This document shows, one piece after another, positions 1 through 12,223 of a DNA stretch of 64,000 nucleotides. Below the pieces are notes generated by a model. The model was not told the DNA's origin and searched no databases. It was given only the letters and a program-made list of their open reading frames with translations. This DNA comes from Onchocerca lupi (lineage: Eukaryota; Nematoda; Chromadorea; Rhabditida; Onchocercidae), in contig JAOVVO010000341.1 in assembly GCA_028564675.1 (NCBI GenBank), positions 19,472 to 83,471 on the forward strand. The letters run 5' to 3'. Position 1 is the first letter of the stretch, and the number at the start of each line of letters is the position of its first letter. A program made the translations under genes and the position numbers.

Positions 1-205
1 TACGAATTACTTCTGGTGCTTACATATTACAACACTGTATCCGCATGCTTCCAAATATATATATAAAAATATGACAAGAGTCAAACGGTAAGAAATCTCA
101 ATTAATCCAATTCACAACACCATTGAATCTTTTAGAAGTATAAATAAATCCAAAGCATATAAGTTCAACCACACCAATTAAAAATGTCGCAATTACTGAT
201 CATAC
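1..205. other. Left edge: myosin intron
   Basis: Downstream of the donor GTATG at 205-201 (minus strand), the remaining bases look like the start of the next myosin intron. No acceptor and coiled-coil exon could be found before the edge. Confidence 0.6.
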
Positions 206-3200
206 CCTGTAAGTGATCCATTTTGGATCGAGAACAGATCCTCATCATCAGAAGCATCTTCTTTGTCGCTTATATCTTTGCTTAGTGCTTTCCTCAAATC
301 ATCAATGCGCTTTTCAGCGCACTGCAAATCTTTAATCAAAGTTTGTTTTTCCAGTTCCATTTTCTCGCGTTCCAAAGCCTTAGAAATTCATTTTGAGAAA
401 ACCTTTTTTCTAAATTCTCAGTAACCAAAAAAAAAAAAGAAAAAACATTTTTTTTAATGTTCAAAGTACTGCATGTAAAAGTAAACTAAATCAAGCTATG
501 TTTCTCATTTGAACCAAACTGAGAATAAATCAATTAATTTCACGTGAAATATTCCAGATTAAATTAATTCCATAAGAAGACTTAATATGTCAATGAACAG
601 ATTCAAATAAGTAATTTATAAACAGCAGTTTAAATTATCTACATGGTTGAGATTCACGATATAAATCCTGTCCAAACCACTTCTCAATTTATATCTAAGA
701 AATAACAAGTTCGCTGCTTCATATGTTCAAAAACCAATATCAAACTTACAACTTGTTTGCATTTATGAACAAGATCCATTTCTCTCTTACGTAGATCTTC
801 TAACTGCTCCTGCAGAATACTTATGTCTTTGAGTGTTTTGCGATTTATGTTAAGATCTTTTTCACGTAAGTTATTCAGTTCCTGAATTTGATCTTTCAAT
901 GATTCCACTTCATCCTTTGTTTTTACCATCAAGGCCTGTAAAATTAGGCTTTTAACTGGAATTCACTGGATATTTCAGTGCATTCAAATAAATAATTAGT
1001 ATTGTACGTGGCAATCTGAAGTAAATAGCCGAGGACAGACAAGCCAACGATAACTACAGCCGATAATTTTGAAAGCCTCTGCAATTAATCCAATATGATG
1101 GGGCAAACCAAATCATTCCGAATTTTTCTGTCGAAGAATAATGTGTAGTATTTTGCTACTTCACCTCAAGTCTAAGTTTCTGTGAGATTTCCAATTCCAG
1201 CTTTGTTTCCAGATCACGTATTCTCTGCTCAGCTAATAACAATTTATGTTTCTCAACTGAATGTTGTTGATGATATTCCAAAGCTGACGAAACATCATTT
1301 AGTTGTTCACGTAATTTCTCCTTGTCTTTCTCCATATCGGCCATCTGCAATCCATTCTCACAATGGTAATATTCCAGAAATAACGAATTTTGTTTGTGTT
1401 TTTTTTTTCAGCGGTCCAAAATAAGTTAATTAATTGCTGAAGAGTTGATCACTGAACTATCAAGAAAAATTCTTAAATAATTGTTAAAAAACAACCATTA
1501 ATGCCAAAAAAGTAAGCAAACAATTATTCAATGAATATTCAAACCTGTTCAAATTGGTCAGCAATTTTGATCGAATCAACTGCACTTTGTTGTACAGCTG
1601 CTTTGTATTTTTTGAGCAAACTTCGTACCTGCTCATCCTGTTCTTCAACAAGCGCTAATGCACTACTTTTCTCTTTGAAAAGTACTAATGCCCGATCTTC
1701 TGCAGAATTTTTTGCTGTCAAAGCAGCTTCCAACTATAATATGAAAATAAATATTACATTAGTTATTTTCGATAAGCTGACATTACTGAAAATTATAGTA
1801 TTTCAGCGTCAAGGAGGAAGGAAGGGGGAAAGAAGGAAGAAGAAATCGAATTTCTATAGGAAAATTTGAATAAAAATTACAAAATGTAGTGAATAACAAG
1901 AAAATGGTTCGTGATTCATCAAAATTAGCACCTTCGAAAAAAAAAGAGAAAAAAGAAATGGGAAAGCTTTTTCGCTTGCCTGAGCTCTAACTTCAGTAAG
2001 TTCACTTTCCAAAGAATGACGTCCTCGAAGTGCACTTAATTTTGCAGCTTCAGCATCCATTAACTGCTCTTGCAATTGACAAATCACTGACTGGTTTAAA
2101 GGATTTTCTCGTTCGCGAGCCAAAACTCGCTGCGTATCCCGCAAGAGAGCTAAAGCTTTCCTCAGATCACGCTTATAATGACTTGATGAAGCTTCGAAGC
2201 TGAAAGTGAAAAAAGAAATAGAGATATCACTGGATGTAAAAAAAAAAAAAAAAAAAAAAAAAAGATATCGAGATGCATCAAGAATATAAATAAAATGGAT
2301 TTAAACTATAATTTACCTAACACTATAGTTATCAATGTCACGAGCACGTCCCTCCAACATACGATTCTGCTTTACGAGTGATGAATTAGTGTCTTGTAAA
2401 TCTGCTACCTGCTCCTCAAAGGCTCGAAGCTAAAAGGAAAAGAATTACAGGATATTTTTCCTTTAAACAATCATCGCCAGAAATTAATGAAACCAAAACC
2501 TTACTCGTCTCTGATACTGCGATCTCAATTCGTCAATTTCATTATCCTTAGCTTCCAAATCACGCAAACGTTCTGTTCGGCTTCGCTCTGCTGCCATTTC
2601 CAACCTCGTTATTGTTTGCTCCAATTGTTTCATTCCATCCGTTAATTCATTGAGCTCTTCCTCCTTCAAGACAAACAACAATGCTAATCTATAAGAAAGT
2701 TTAAGGCTTGACATAATGCACAGTTTTCAGATATCTTACCTGTTCAGCACACTTCATCTCTAGAGAATGTTTCGCCTTATGCAATGAACTAAATTCACTT
2801 TCTATAGAGTCTTCCTTAACTTCGCTCAGTTCTTCCAACTCTTTTCGCAGCTTTGCGACACTCTGACGTAGCTCGCCATTCTCAGCCTTCAAATTCTGAA
2901 AAATGAATAACTAGGAGAAAAATAATGGCGGTTTTCAAGTTTGTAGGAAAAATTCGACGGAAGAAATGAAATGGAAAGCATAGTGTGAGACGAAGAATGA
3001 AGATCCAAAAGGGATTTTAAAAAAGTGGAAAATCCCCTGTAAATTGAAATTTTTAACCGATGAAAGCCAAATTCAAAAAAACATCAAAAAATATGACCTT
3101 TAATGAATTTTTTCTGACAAAGTATATAAGGAGTTTATACCTGCAATTCTGTAAATCGTCTTTCACTGTTATTGATTGCTTCTTCTCGTTCATGTTCGGC

Positions 3201-6200
3201 TTTAATTCGCTCTTTTCTTTCCTTCTCGCTATTGTCTTTCATAGCTTTCAAATCTACATCAAAACTGAAAAATTTCGTACCGGTTGCCAAAAAAAAAAAG
3301 AAAAAAAAAAAGGCAAAACGACACACTTTTCACACAAAACAAACTCACATTCAGAATATTCATTAACAGTATACCATGCACATACTTCTTGTATTTCTTT
3401 TCTAGTGCATCGTTCTTTGCCCTCAGATCTTTTAGTTCATTTTCAACATCCTTTAATTGTTGCACTGCTTTCTGAGCTCTTAAACGTTGCACTGAATCAC
3501 TTTCCTTCAAAGTTGCAACTTCTTTCTGCAGTTCTATTGTCTGAAAAAAAAGGAAAGCATTTAGCAAAAAAAACATCTTTTTTTAAAAACTGTTTAGAAT
3601 TGTAAAACTCACTGAAAAATCACTAGTAAGCAGTCCGGATAGATAATGTATAGATAATATATCAACCAAATAAAATGAGAATCAAATAATTAACCTTAGC
3701 ATCTACGTACACACTCTGATCGAGACGTGAATGAGATGAACATGATGAAGACATACGTGAATCTTCTTTTGAATCTAAAAATTTAGAGCTTCGGATTCCG
3801 AATTTTTTGAAACACGTCTTTTTCAAATTTACTATAAGTGAAAAATATATGGCTCACCGTGAAAACGCTGTTGTAGTACTAGTATTTGCTTCTCAGTCTG
3901 AAGACGATGTTCTACTTCTCGTTCTAGCGCATCATTCATCGACTGCGCATTTCCACGCTCAACAGCTAACATCTGTTCTAGTTCCACAATACGTGCTTCC
4001 AGGCGGTTTTTTGCTACCCGCAACTCTTGGATTTTATTTTCTTTTTCATCCAATTTCTGCTCCCATTCACGATTTTCACGATCACTTCTAAAAAATTTGA
4101 ATTCTTTCACGATGTTCACTGCTGAAGACACCAAATTTACTTTTCTTTGAGAACCATTAAGCAATTTAATTAAAAAATGAAAGACCTTGTTGCTGCCAAA
4201 AGTGGCGACACGCGAATGTAAAGACGCCACCAAGGCCATTCACGCACTTTTCCATAAGCACGACCATTCCTTTGTATGCAACGTATCGCAATTTCTTGCA
4301 CACGCCGTTTAGCTAACCATTTCATAGCCAGATATTTGCGACAGATTTGTTGGAAGTGTTCAATAAGACCACTCAAACAAAATTCACGACGTTCCTCCAA
4401 TTCATCCAATAAATCGCTACGTAGAAGAACCTGATACATTCACTGCTTATCTGATATGTTAAATTTTTTACTGACATAGTCACAAGCTAATGTCTTCACT
4501 GGTATCAGCTAAAACAGTCATCAATTCATCTCTTACATCAGTTAATAGTGTTAAAGAAAAAGTATACAGATTAGTTTGTGTATACTGTCAAAGTACCAAT
4601 GTTAGCACAAAAATTCTGCTAAAATCTTTAATTACCTGGCTTAAGCCCAATCGATATCGATGCGAAAATGCACCTAGTTCTTCCAATATTTTACCAGAGA
4701 TAGCTCGATCATCCATATATTCGCTTGAAATATTCTGCTCCTTCAGCAGGCACTGGAAACGACATCGAAAATATTTGTAAGGGATTTGTTCCGGAAAACC
4801 TGGAAATAAGAAAAATAACAACATTAAAGTCATCTCTACATTAAATATAATTTCTTTATTTTAGTTTCAGAGTCAAATTTTGATAAACCGGTGAAAAGCT
4901 TTCTACAAAGTCGCCAAATTTAAAGAAAATTAGAGAGCAAAGTATTTAAGGAAAAAGATGAAGAGGTTCATAAATGATAAAAAAAATCATCCTATATTAA
5001 TGAAATATTTAAACATTCTAAGTACGAACATATCATAATATACCCTGGCTTGCAGCACGAGCTGAATTCACTAACGAGAAACAGCGCAGCTGATTTCGGA
5101 CATACTGTATATTCAGAAGCTCATCAGGCCGCATATGCATATCAACTGCAGATAATGGTCGCATACAATGTACAAAATGAAGACCGGTGGTTCTTTTGAT
5201 ACATGACGCGATATAATCCTGTAATCCATTTAAATATATTTTCATTCACACGTATTAGGTAATCCCTTTTTCGATTAATTGACCTTGTAGCATATTTTAC
5301 TCGAAAATAAAGAAAATAAGTACTGACGTGACAACTGGTTACCGAAGAAGCATTAAATACAAATCTTTTAAAACTTATCAGAAAAATTAGGTCTAAATTA
5401 AAATCAGTAAATATGAAATAAGATTGGTGAAAAAAATACCAGCTGAAAACAAAAATCAGCAAAAAATCCAGAAATCACACGCATACCAGCAGCATCAAGC
5501 TTAATTGTTTGCGTTGCTTTCCGCATTTTCAATGTTGTATTGTCAGCCATAGGGCTAACAATCGATGAAAACATAGTTGCAACTGTTAAGCTAAATAAAG
5601 ATGATATTTGCATATATACACGTAAAATCAAACGGATCCGAACGAACGAGTCCCCCGGTCTTTCAATGTTTATCTTCTAGACATAATTTCGGCTCATGGA
5701 ATTCTCTGAAGTGAATCAAAAATACAGTTCAGAATTACTTTCTGAACACCAAAAATATAAAGAAAAATTAACTTGGGTAAATATCGTTATGACTAATGTA
5801 GGCTTCATCATCATTTTTTTTTTTGTTTTCCAAATCCTTTACTCATACTTCTCTGTTTCAATAATGAATATGAGTTCCATTTACTGTTCTAGTTTTGCAA
5901 TATTCAAACGAATACTTACTTATTCGAACTGCACAGTAGAGAAGTAAGGGAGGAATCGGTATAATCAGACTGGGCAGCTTTTACCCAGCCTTGAACATTA
6001 TATGTAACAGAACTGCTACCAAGGCCGTGCCGTAGTACGAATGTTAGCGGATTTGTACCTCGACGAATCAAGTCTAAAAAAGGAAAAAAAAATTATTAAT
6101 ACCGTTTTTAACGCTCAAGAAATGAAACTTACGTGAATCGGCCAGGTGCACGAAGATTCTTTCTAGGAAAGAATCATCTGTCGCTGCCGGAAACAGTGCT

Positions 6201-9200
6201 TCCTCATCTAAAATACACATCAGACCACGTTTTTCCGTGCTTCGCAATTCAATATCAACACAGTTAGCCTAAAATAATGCATATGTTTTCAGATGACAAG
6301 ATATAATATATGCTTGAACTGTGGCTCATGATTTAATTGATCAAAGCCTAAACTACTATAGCAAAAACAAAAATTAGGCCTGAGTTAATTTATTAAGTAA
6401 AATTTTTTTTAAATCCAATTTCATAAATTAATGCTTCACTACACAACAAATTACCAGTTGTTGTCTTTGATCAATTAACCGACAAATTTCGTGCGGAGAA
6501 CTTTGGGTTTGCTCAACATCAGCTTCCACCTGTTCTCGTTTGTACATTTCCAAAGGCTCATTAAAGCATATATCGTGGTAGAGCTCCGCAAATCGTTCAT
6601 TAACATAATTGTATAACAAATCATTGAGGCCACGAGGATGAACTGAATCCTGAAAAGTCTCCTGATGGAACCAAATGATGAATGTCGGGACCAAAATAAT
6701 TTTCAAACTTTCGAATATAAACTACACAAAGTTTCTTTTTTTTTTTTTTTCTGTTCAAACACTATATAATGACTTTATACAATAAATGGAAATTTAACTC
6801 TACCGGGCTGAATGACCCAAATTCGCTTCCAGGATAATCGACAATGGTAATGGTGGATGATGACGCTGAACCACCTTCTCCTAAACGACGATTCAATAAA
6901 CGAACAACGCCATCAAACAATTCGTTGTATAAGCAAGCAATAAATCGATTCAACGCTTCTTGTCCAGTCTGATTACGTGTCGATAACGAAAATCGGCTAA
7001 AAGCAAGTCGGAGTAGTACTCATCTTAAATACCATTTATATTTGTGGTAATATTTAATAAAATAAAATTGAAAAATATGATTTTTTCTCCATACTTCTAT
7101 GATGTGTAAAATCATTGTATATGTCATTACTACTATATAAGAAATACTTATTTTAGTAATCAGCAATAATCAAGTTAAACTTGGAATACACATTTATGGA
7201 TATAAAACGAGTTCAGTAGTATATAATGGTCGCCTATAAAGCACTGAGAAATAGATGTATAAACTCATTTATAATACCTAACAGGATTATTGGATGCAGT
7301 CTGTGAAAGATTTTTACGGAAAACAGCTGAAGTAAGCTGTTCCATTTCTAATCCCAGTAATGAGGCAGCTTGTTGAGCATGCTGCATATGTATAAATTGA
7401 GATCTTGGCGCATCACTTTGTGTAGCTTCAGCACAAATCAGATGTAGAATTGCAGAAAGAACAGATACGATTGCAGTCTTCTCTTTTTCGGTAAAACCCA
7501 ATTCCGTAAATGAATCCAATAATTTTAACCAATTCTACAAAAAAGGAATGATGAAGCCAATGATATCGAGAATTCGATTCGACCTTTCAAATTTTTTGAG
7601 TTCTTGGAAAAAATTTTCATATGTCGAATATATTGGCCAAAAAATTTCAGATATATTCCAAATTTGAAGATAGCCTAACAGATTTAGAAATATGGAACTG
7701 TAACACGGAAAAGACAACTAATTAACTATGACAGCATTGAACATGAAGTACTTTTTGAGAGTCAACAAACGAGCCATCGCTTTTTTGTTTGAATGCTGCT
7801 ATTATTTCTGAGTCAGCTCCTTCCAAAAAATAACGTATTACATGAAATACCCTTCCATCAGTGAAACAGCGACCAACACGAGTTTTTTCCAATAAAAACG
7901 TCTGTACAGATGCACTCCTAGAAATATACCACACATCGCACATGCAAATAGAGAGCGTAAGTTCTCATGAAAAAATGAATCGAACTGTTATCAAAAGTAC
8001 GATAAAAAATAACACTGCTTCCATGTAACAAAATGTTCATGTAGAAACAATATATTCTGTGTAATCCTACCTTAACTATGATAAGAAACATGAGAATGGG
8101 AACCAATGACCTTTGGAATGGACAACATAGCATACTAAACTGTGACAAAAGGCCTTAAACTATCACTTATTTTCCAAACTAAGGCTGAAACCGATATATA
8201 GATGTTTTGGATAAGATAAATTTGTAGTAAATTTTGACGGATTTCGGCAGGGAAATTAAGATTACCTTAATGATGCCACAGTATCAAATGAGAGCGAAAA
8301 CATTATTAAAAATCGAGTTGAATTCTCACTAGCTTTCGTTTTACAGTTACCGAACGATTCCAAAACAAAAAGGGCCGATGATATTGTATCATCTGAACAG
8401 ACTTTATACAGAATACAAATTGCATATTTTGAAAAATTGGCAAATTTTATAAAAAAAAAAAAAAACATCATTCAATTTCTTAAGCTTTAAAGAATAATAT
8501 TGAGTCGTTACAACAACTATAAATTCCTGACAGCAATTCTCAAGTTCATGATTTCTGATTCTACTTTGTTTCCTTCGCAGTTTTACGCCTCTATAGTATA
8601 GAAATATTGTTGGATTTTACACTAACTACTAGTTTCCAAGCATTTCAAATTAAAATACTGAGTCAAAAAAGTAGAATTAATTTCCATTATATTACGAACT
8701 TACACGACAGTGCTTTAGTCCAACCAGCTACTTCGCAAAAATAACGACATATATTTCGCAGCTGCATCGTTTTTCCACTACCAGATGCTCCCGACAATAC
8801 AATACACTGATTTCTTCCCGACATTTGTAAGGCCCTTTGAAAAAGTTAGATTAAGGCATTACCAAATATGACGGGAGATAAATGTAAGAACCTTAAATTC
8901 TTATATTAACAGACAATGAACATGATATTTAATTATGGAATTTACATGATACGGAAGATCTTGCCTGTAAGCTTGCTGTGCAGAAGAATATATATGCGGT
9001 GGAATCTGCTGTCGTCTGCAACCTTTGAAAAGAGAAACTGTTGTTGCTGTCTTTGGACTTTCAGTTGCCAAGCATATCATATTTCGTGGACCAAGGTATG
9101 TGTAAAACAAATTACTACCATAACGTTGACGAAGTACATGCAGTACACTCGTTTCGTTTATATAGCGTAAACTAGAACAAAAAAATTAGAGACCGGATTA

Positions 9201-11457
9201 TGTTCATGCCGAAGATCAAACTATAGAAGAAATTCCATTTCTTTTTCAATAAGTTTATTTCAATTTAAATAAATCATCTGAATAAATCCTACGCATCAAA
9301 CTTCATTTTTCTCAAAGCAACGAATTTATTCCGATAATTTATTCAAATTAATACAAGTTTATTTGAATGTTGATTGATTAAATGCTCATAAAAGAGAAAA
9401 AAGCAGCAACCTGATAAGATCCTTTACACGATCTAAACTTGATGGATTTGCTTTGTCAACATCAGTCACATCAACATCCATTTCCAAATCCATCACTTTT
9501 ATTCTCATCCTTCCATCTGGCAATGTTTCTAGCAAACGTGCGAGTGTAAAACCGTTTTTATGAATCAACCAGCATCGTTCCTCTTCTGGCGTGTCCTAAG
9601 CCATTAAACTGCTATTATAAGTTTTCCATATTTCATTCTATTCCTCCGCTATTTCATTTCCAAAATTTCATTTAAAATTGATAATTCTTCCAACAAAATT
9701 ACCGCATTAGCTTGATATTTCGGAGTTGCTGGAAGCATCAGTGAATCACCAATAACAGAACGATCCAACTCATTTCGCTCGCATAATTCAGCTAATTCCG
9801 GTGCAGCTCTTACCGTCAGCTCAACAGTTGGTCCACAGCGCTGCAATAATAGCTGTTAGCAGACTGTATTTAGTTAAAATCAACACTAAATATCTTTGCA
9901 ATAATCTTCTATACCATCCGATCATCCAGGAAAAGAAAGTATATCGGCTATGACTATATAAATAGAAGTATATGAGATGACCATACATACGCAAAATCCT
10001 TATCAGATAACAAAAATTTTAAAACCACCATTAACTCAACAATCACTTGTCTCTGGTAAACCACACTGATATATTATCACCAGCTAGAATACATCAAAAT
10101 TTCTAGCTGATAATCTATATTCAACAACAGTATAGTTAACTAGAATAAGTGACTGCTGAGTTAATGGCAGTTTTGAATTTTTGGTGATCTGATATGATGT
10201 AATATATATATGGTGACAGTACAACAAGAAGTTATGAAAAACATTTAAAAGTGGATGTGTTATTTGCAGTCTTTCTATTGGAATGTCTATAGTGACTTTT
10301 TTAACTAATGTAATGTGAACTGAAAGATCGTGTGGCATACAAACAGAAATCAATAACTAAGCATGAAGCGGTACAGAAAAGACGGGATGGGAGAAAACAC
10401 AGAATTATGGAGGTCATTCTTAATTTCATTTTTCATATTTTATAATTGCTCATTAATTTTTGTATTAATTAGACTGTAGTATAATCCAATTTTCAATTCC
10501 ACTAAAAAGTATTATTAGGATGGAGAAGACACATTTATTTTAAAGGAATTGTGCAAAATTAGATCGAAAAAAAAAAAAACGAAGAAAGTCATTGTAATTT
10601 CATTGCATTTATTTCGTAAGAATATGCATCGATCAAACTGAATTACAGAAAATTTTGGAATTAAATCCAAATACATCTATATTTATGGGGTTTACTAAAA
10701 AAAGCTTTTACTAAATCATTCTGTTTAAATACTAGCTGATTAAACTGGTGACGGTTCAGTACTATAAGTACATTAAATATCAAGAGATATTGTGAAAAGG
10801 GAGAAAGAAAGTAATAAAAACCTCCATAAGGGTTGATAAATCGTTCCGACTTAATACGTCGATTGACGTACCATTGATTCGTAGCAACTGGTCACCCGGT
10901 AGTAATCCATATCGGATATCGTTTGGTCGTGGTGGACCATCCCGAAACTTCACGGGTTCCACAAAGGCAACAGCATGCAATTTTCCTTGTTTGTCAGGAA
11001 TCTGCGTACGTCGTACTATGAAATCAAAGTCACCTGAGAAAAAAAAATGATCATTTTAAAGTCTTCTTATGGATTAATGTGAAAAAATCTTTTAAATTCA
11101 AAAAAGAGAAGGATTATGAAAAATTCTCGATAAAAATTTCTCAATCAAATCATCAACTATTTAAATTACACTTACCAGAAATATTTCTATATAATGTAAC
11201 AGTTCTAATATTGACCTGCACTGGTGCTAGTGCTGGAAGCGATAATTTTGGCAAATTCTGAAAACCAATAACTTGATTTAATCATTAAATTTGAGAATTT
11301 TAAGATATTATAGGATATATTTTCCGAAAACTTGAATTTAAAAAGCAAAAACAAGTCAAATAAATTAATTCTAATAATAAAATAATGCATAATATTGGCA
11401 TACCTTCAGAGCGTAAAAAGAGGAAGGAGAGGAAATGGCGACAACTGCATCAGCCAT
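206..11457 (-). CDS. Myo18: Class XVIII-type unconventional myosin (PDZ + motor + IQ + coiled coil), 3' partial
   Basis: Thirty exons keep phase throughout (about 1,648 codons): 11457-11404, 11257-11176, 11033-10822, 9840-9703, 9595-9411, 9171-8965, 8834-8704, 8392-8266, 7917-7752, 7534-7278, 6996-6804, 6661-6455, 6268-6133, 6073-5920, 5590-5440, 5218-5044, 4799-4636, 4430-4186, 4087-3858, 3774-3695, 3540-3386, 3264-3141, 2895-2740, 2663-2505, 2429-2317, 2199-1980, 1733-1545, 1344-1165, 935-753, 378-206. Seen: a PDZ-like domain (residues about 46-130), an SH3-like motor start (about 165-225), P-loop GASGSGKT (about 308-315), switch I-like ENSTRF (about 360), switch II-like DYPGSEF (about 573), FVHC before the converter, one IQ motif (about 955-975), then charged coiled coil to the edge. 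PDZ before motor identifies class XVIII. Known of the class: actin tethering with little or no ATPase activity. The N-terminus is short compared with long vertebrate isoforms. The 3' end lies left of base 1. An acceptor at 11484-11485 lies 27 bases upstream of the ATG. Confidence 0.92.
1734..1979 (-). other. Second GC-AG intron in the myosin gene
   Basis: The coiled-coil exon ending ...LTEVRAQ has donor CAG|GCAAGC at 1979-1978 and joins the next exon (LEAALTAKNS) in phase 0 at acceptor TATAG (1734-1735). Reading on without splicing loses the heptad-like charge pattern and runs into phenylalanine-rich sequence. Confidence 0.7.
8835..8964 (-). other. GC-AG intron in the myosin gene (before the P-loop exon)
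   Basis: The exon ending ...QQAYR can only join the P-loop exon (ALQMSGRNQC) in frame if the donor is GC: CAG|GCAAGA on the minus strand at 8964-8963. The acceptor is AAAG|GG at 8835. The nearest GT (8949-8948) leaves the wrong phase. Confidence 0.75.
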
Positions 11458-12223
11458 ATTGCTTGAACAATTCCTCCCACTCGCTATAAAATAGAAAGAA
11501 TTCTTCAAATCGTTCGAAGGAACGATTTTATATAATTCTTTTTTGCTTTTATTTCTGTTGACCTGAAAGAATGGATTCAAGATACTAGAATTCCAAGTTC
11601 TAGGAAGGATTTGCCAGATGTAAGTATCAAATTCTTGATACCTGTAATTAAATTTTGCTACCTCATGCTCTTGTCCTAGATTTTATCGGATAAATTACAT
11701 CATTTCTTACATCTCTGTCTTCAACTTTATGAAATCTTCAAGTGAAAAGTAGTCAACTCGTAACCTGAATCTTAAACTTGTAACCTGAATTCTGAAAGTT
11801 ATTTGAATCAAACCCTGCAATCTTAACAAATATCTCAACGTCACCACCACAATTGCAGTTGGCATAATGACACGGGACCATCTGCATGCATGCATCAGTC
11901 CAGTTATGCGACCCGGAGTGGATGATGGTTTTGGTTTTCACAATTAATTGAAATTCGTTGGGGTCATTAAGTCACATGTGTCATTCATTATTGTCTCAAT
12001 TTTGGCTTATCTTTTCCTCTTTCACAAATCCTTCATATCTTTCTCGATAATTCATTTTTTTCAAATCATCCTATCGAAGTCCAATTACTTTTTGATATTT
12101 TCATCCGAAACAAAGAAATTAAATGGCCAATGATTGGCGAATTCTACCAAAATTTCAAAATTTTCGCAATATTTCTATGTAATTTATAAAAAAAAAAAAA
12201 AAAAAAAAAGAAAATTATTGTAG
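11458..12223. other. Divergent intergenic region between myosin and USO1
   Basis: This 766-base spacer must hold both promoters. Directly upstream of the myosin ATG is a short 5' UTR bounded by a TTTATAG acceptor (11484-11485). Around 11756-11793 a short direct repeat containing TAACCTGAAT occurs twice. Before the USO1 ATG there is a run of about 20 A (12187-12209). The open frames here (for example 11707-11895 minus) show no family features. No TATA-type element could be singled out. Confidence 0.6.
12222..12223 (+). other. Probable trans-splice acceptor abutting the USO1 start codon
   Basis: The sequence TTATTGTAG is followed immediately by ATG at 12224. With no upstream exon in evidence, an acceptor touching the start codon fits spliced-leader addition, which would leave almost no native 5' UTR. 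Confidence 0.6.

Noticed and set aside
5142..5462. Minus-strand open frame of 106 residues over a myosin exon
   Set aside because: It is a shifted frame. The conserved LHFVHCMRP reading lies in the overlapping frame and joins phase 0 to the exon ending at 5440.
10084..10353. 89-residue minus-strand open frame in the large myosin intron
   Set aside because: It has no family features or phase-compatible splice sites, and the flanking PDZ and pre-motor exons join directly.
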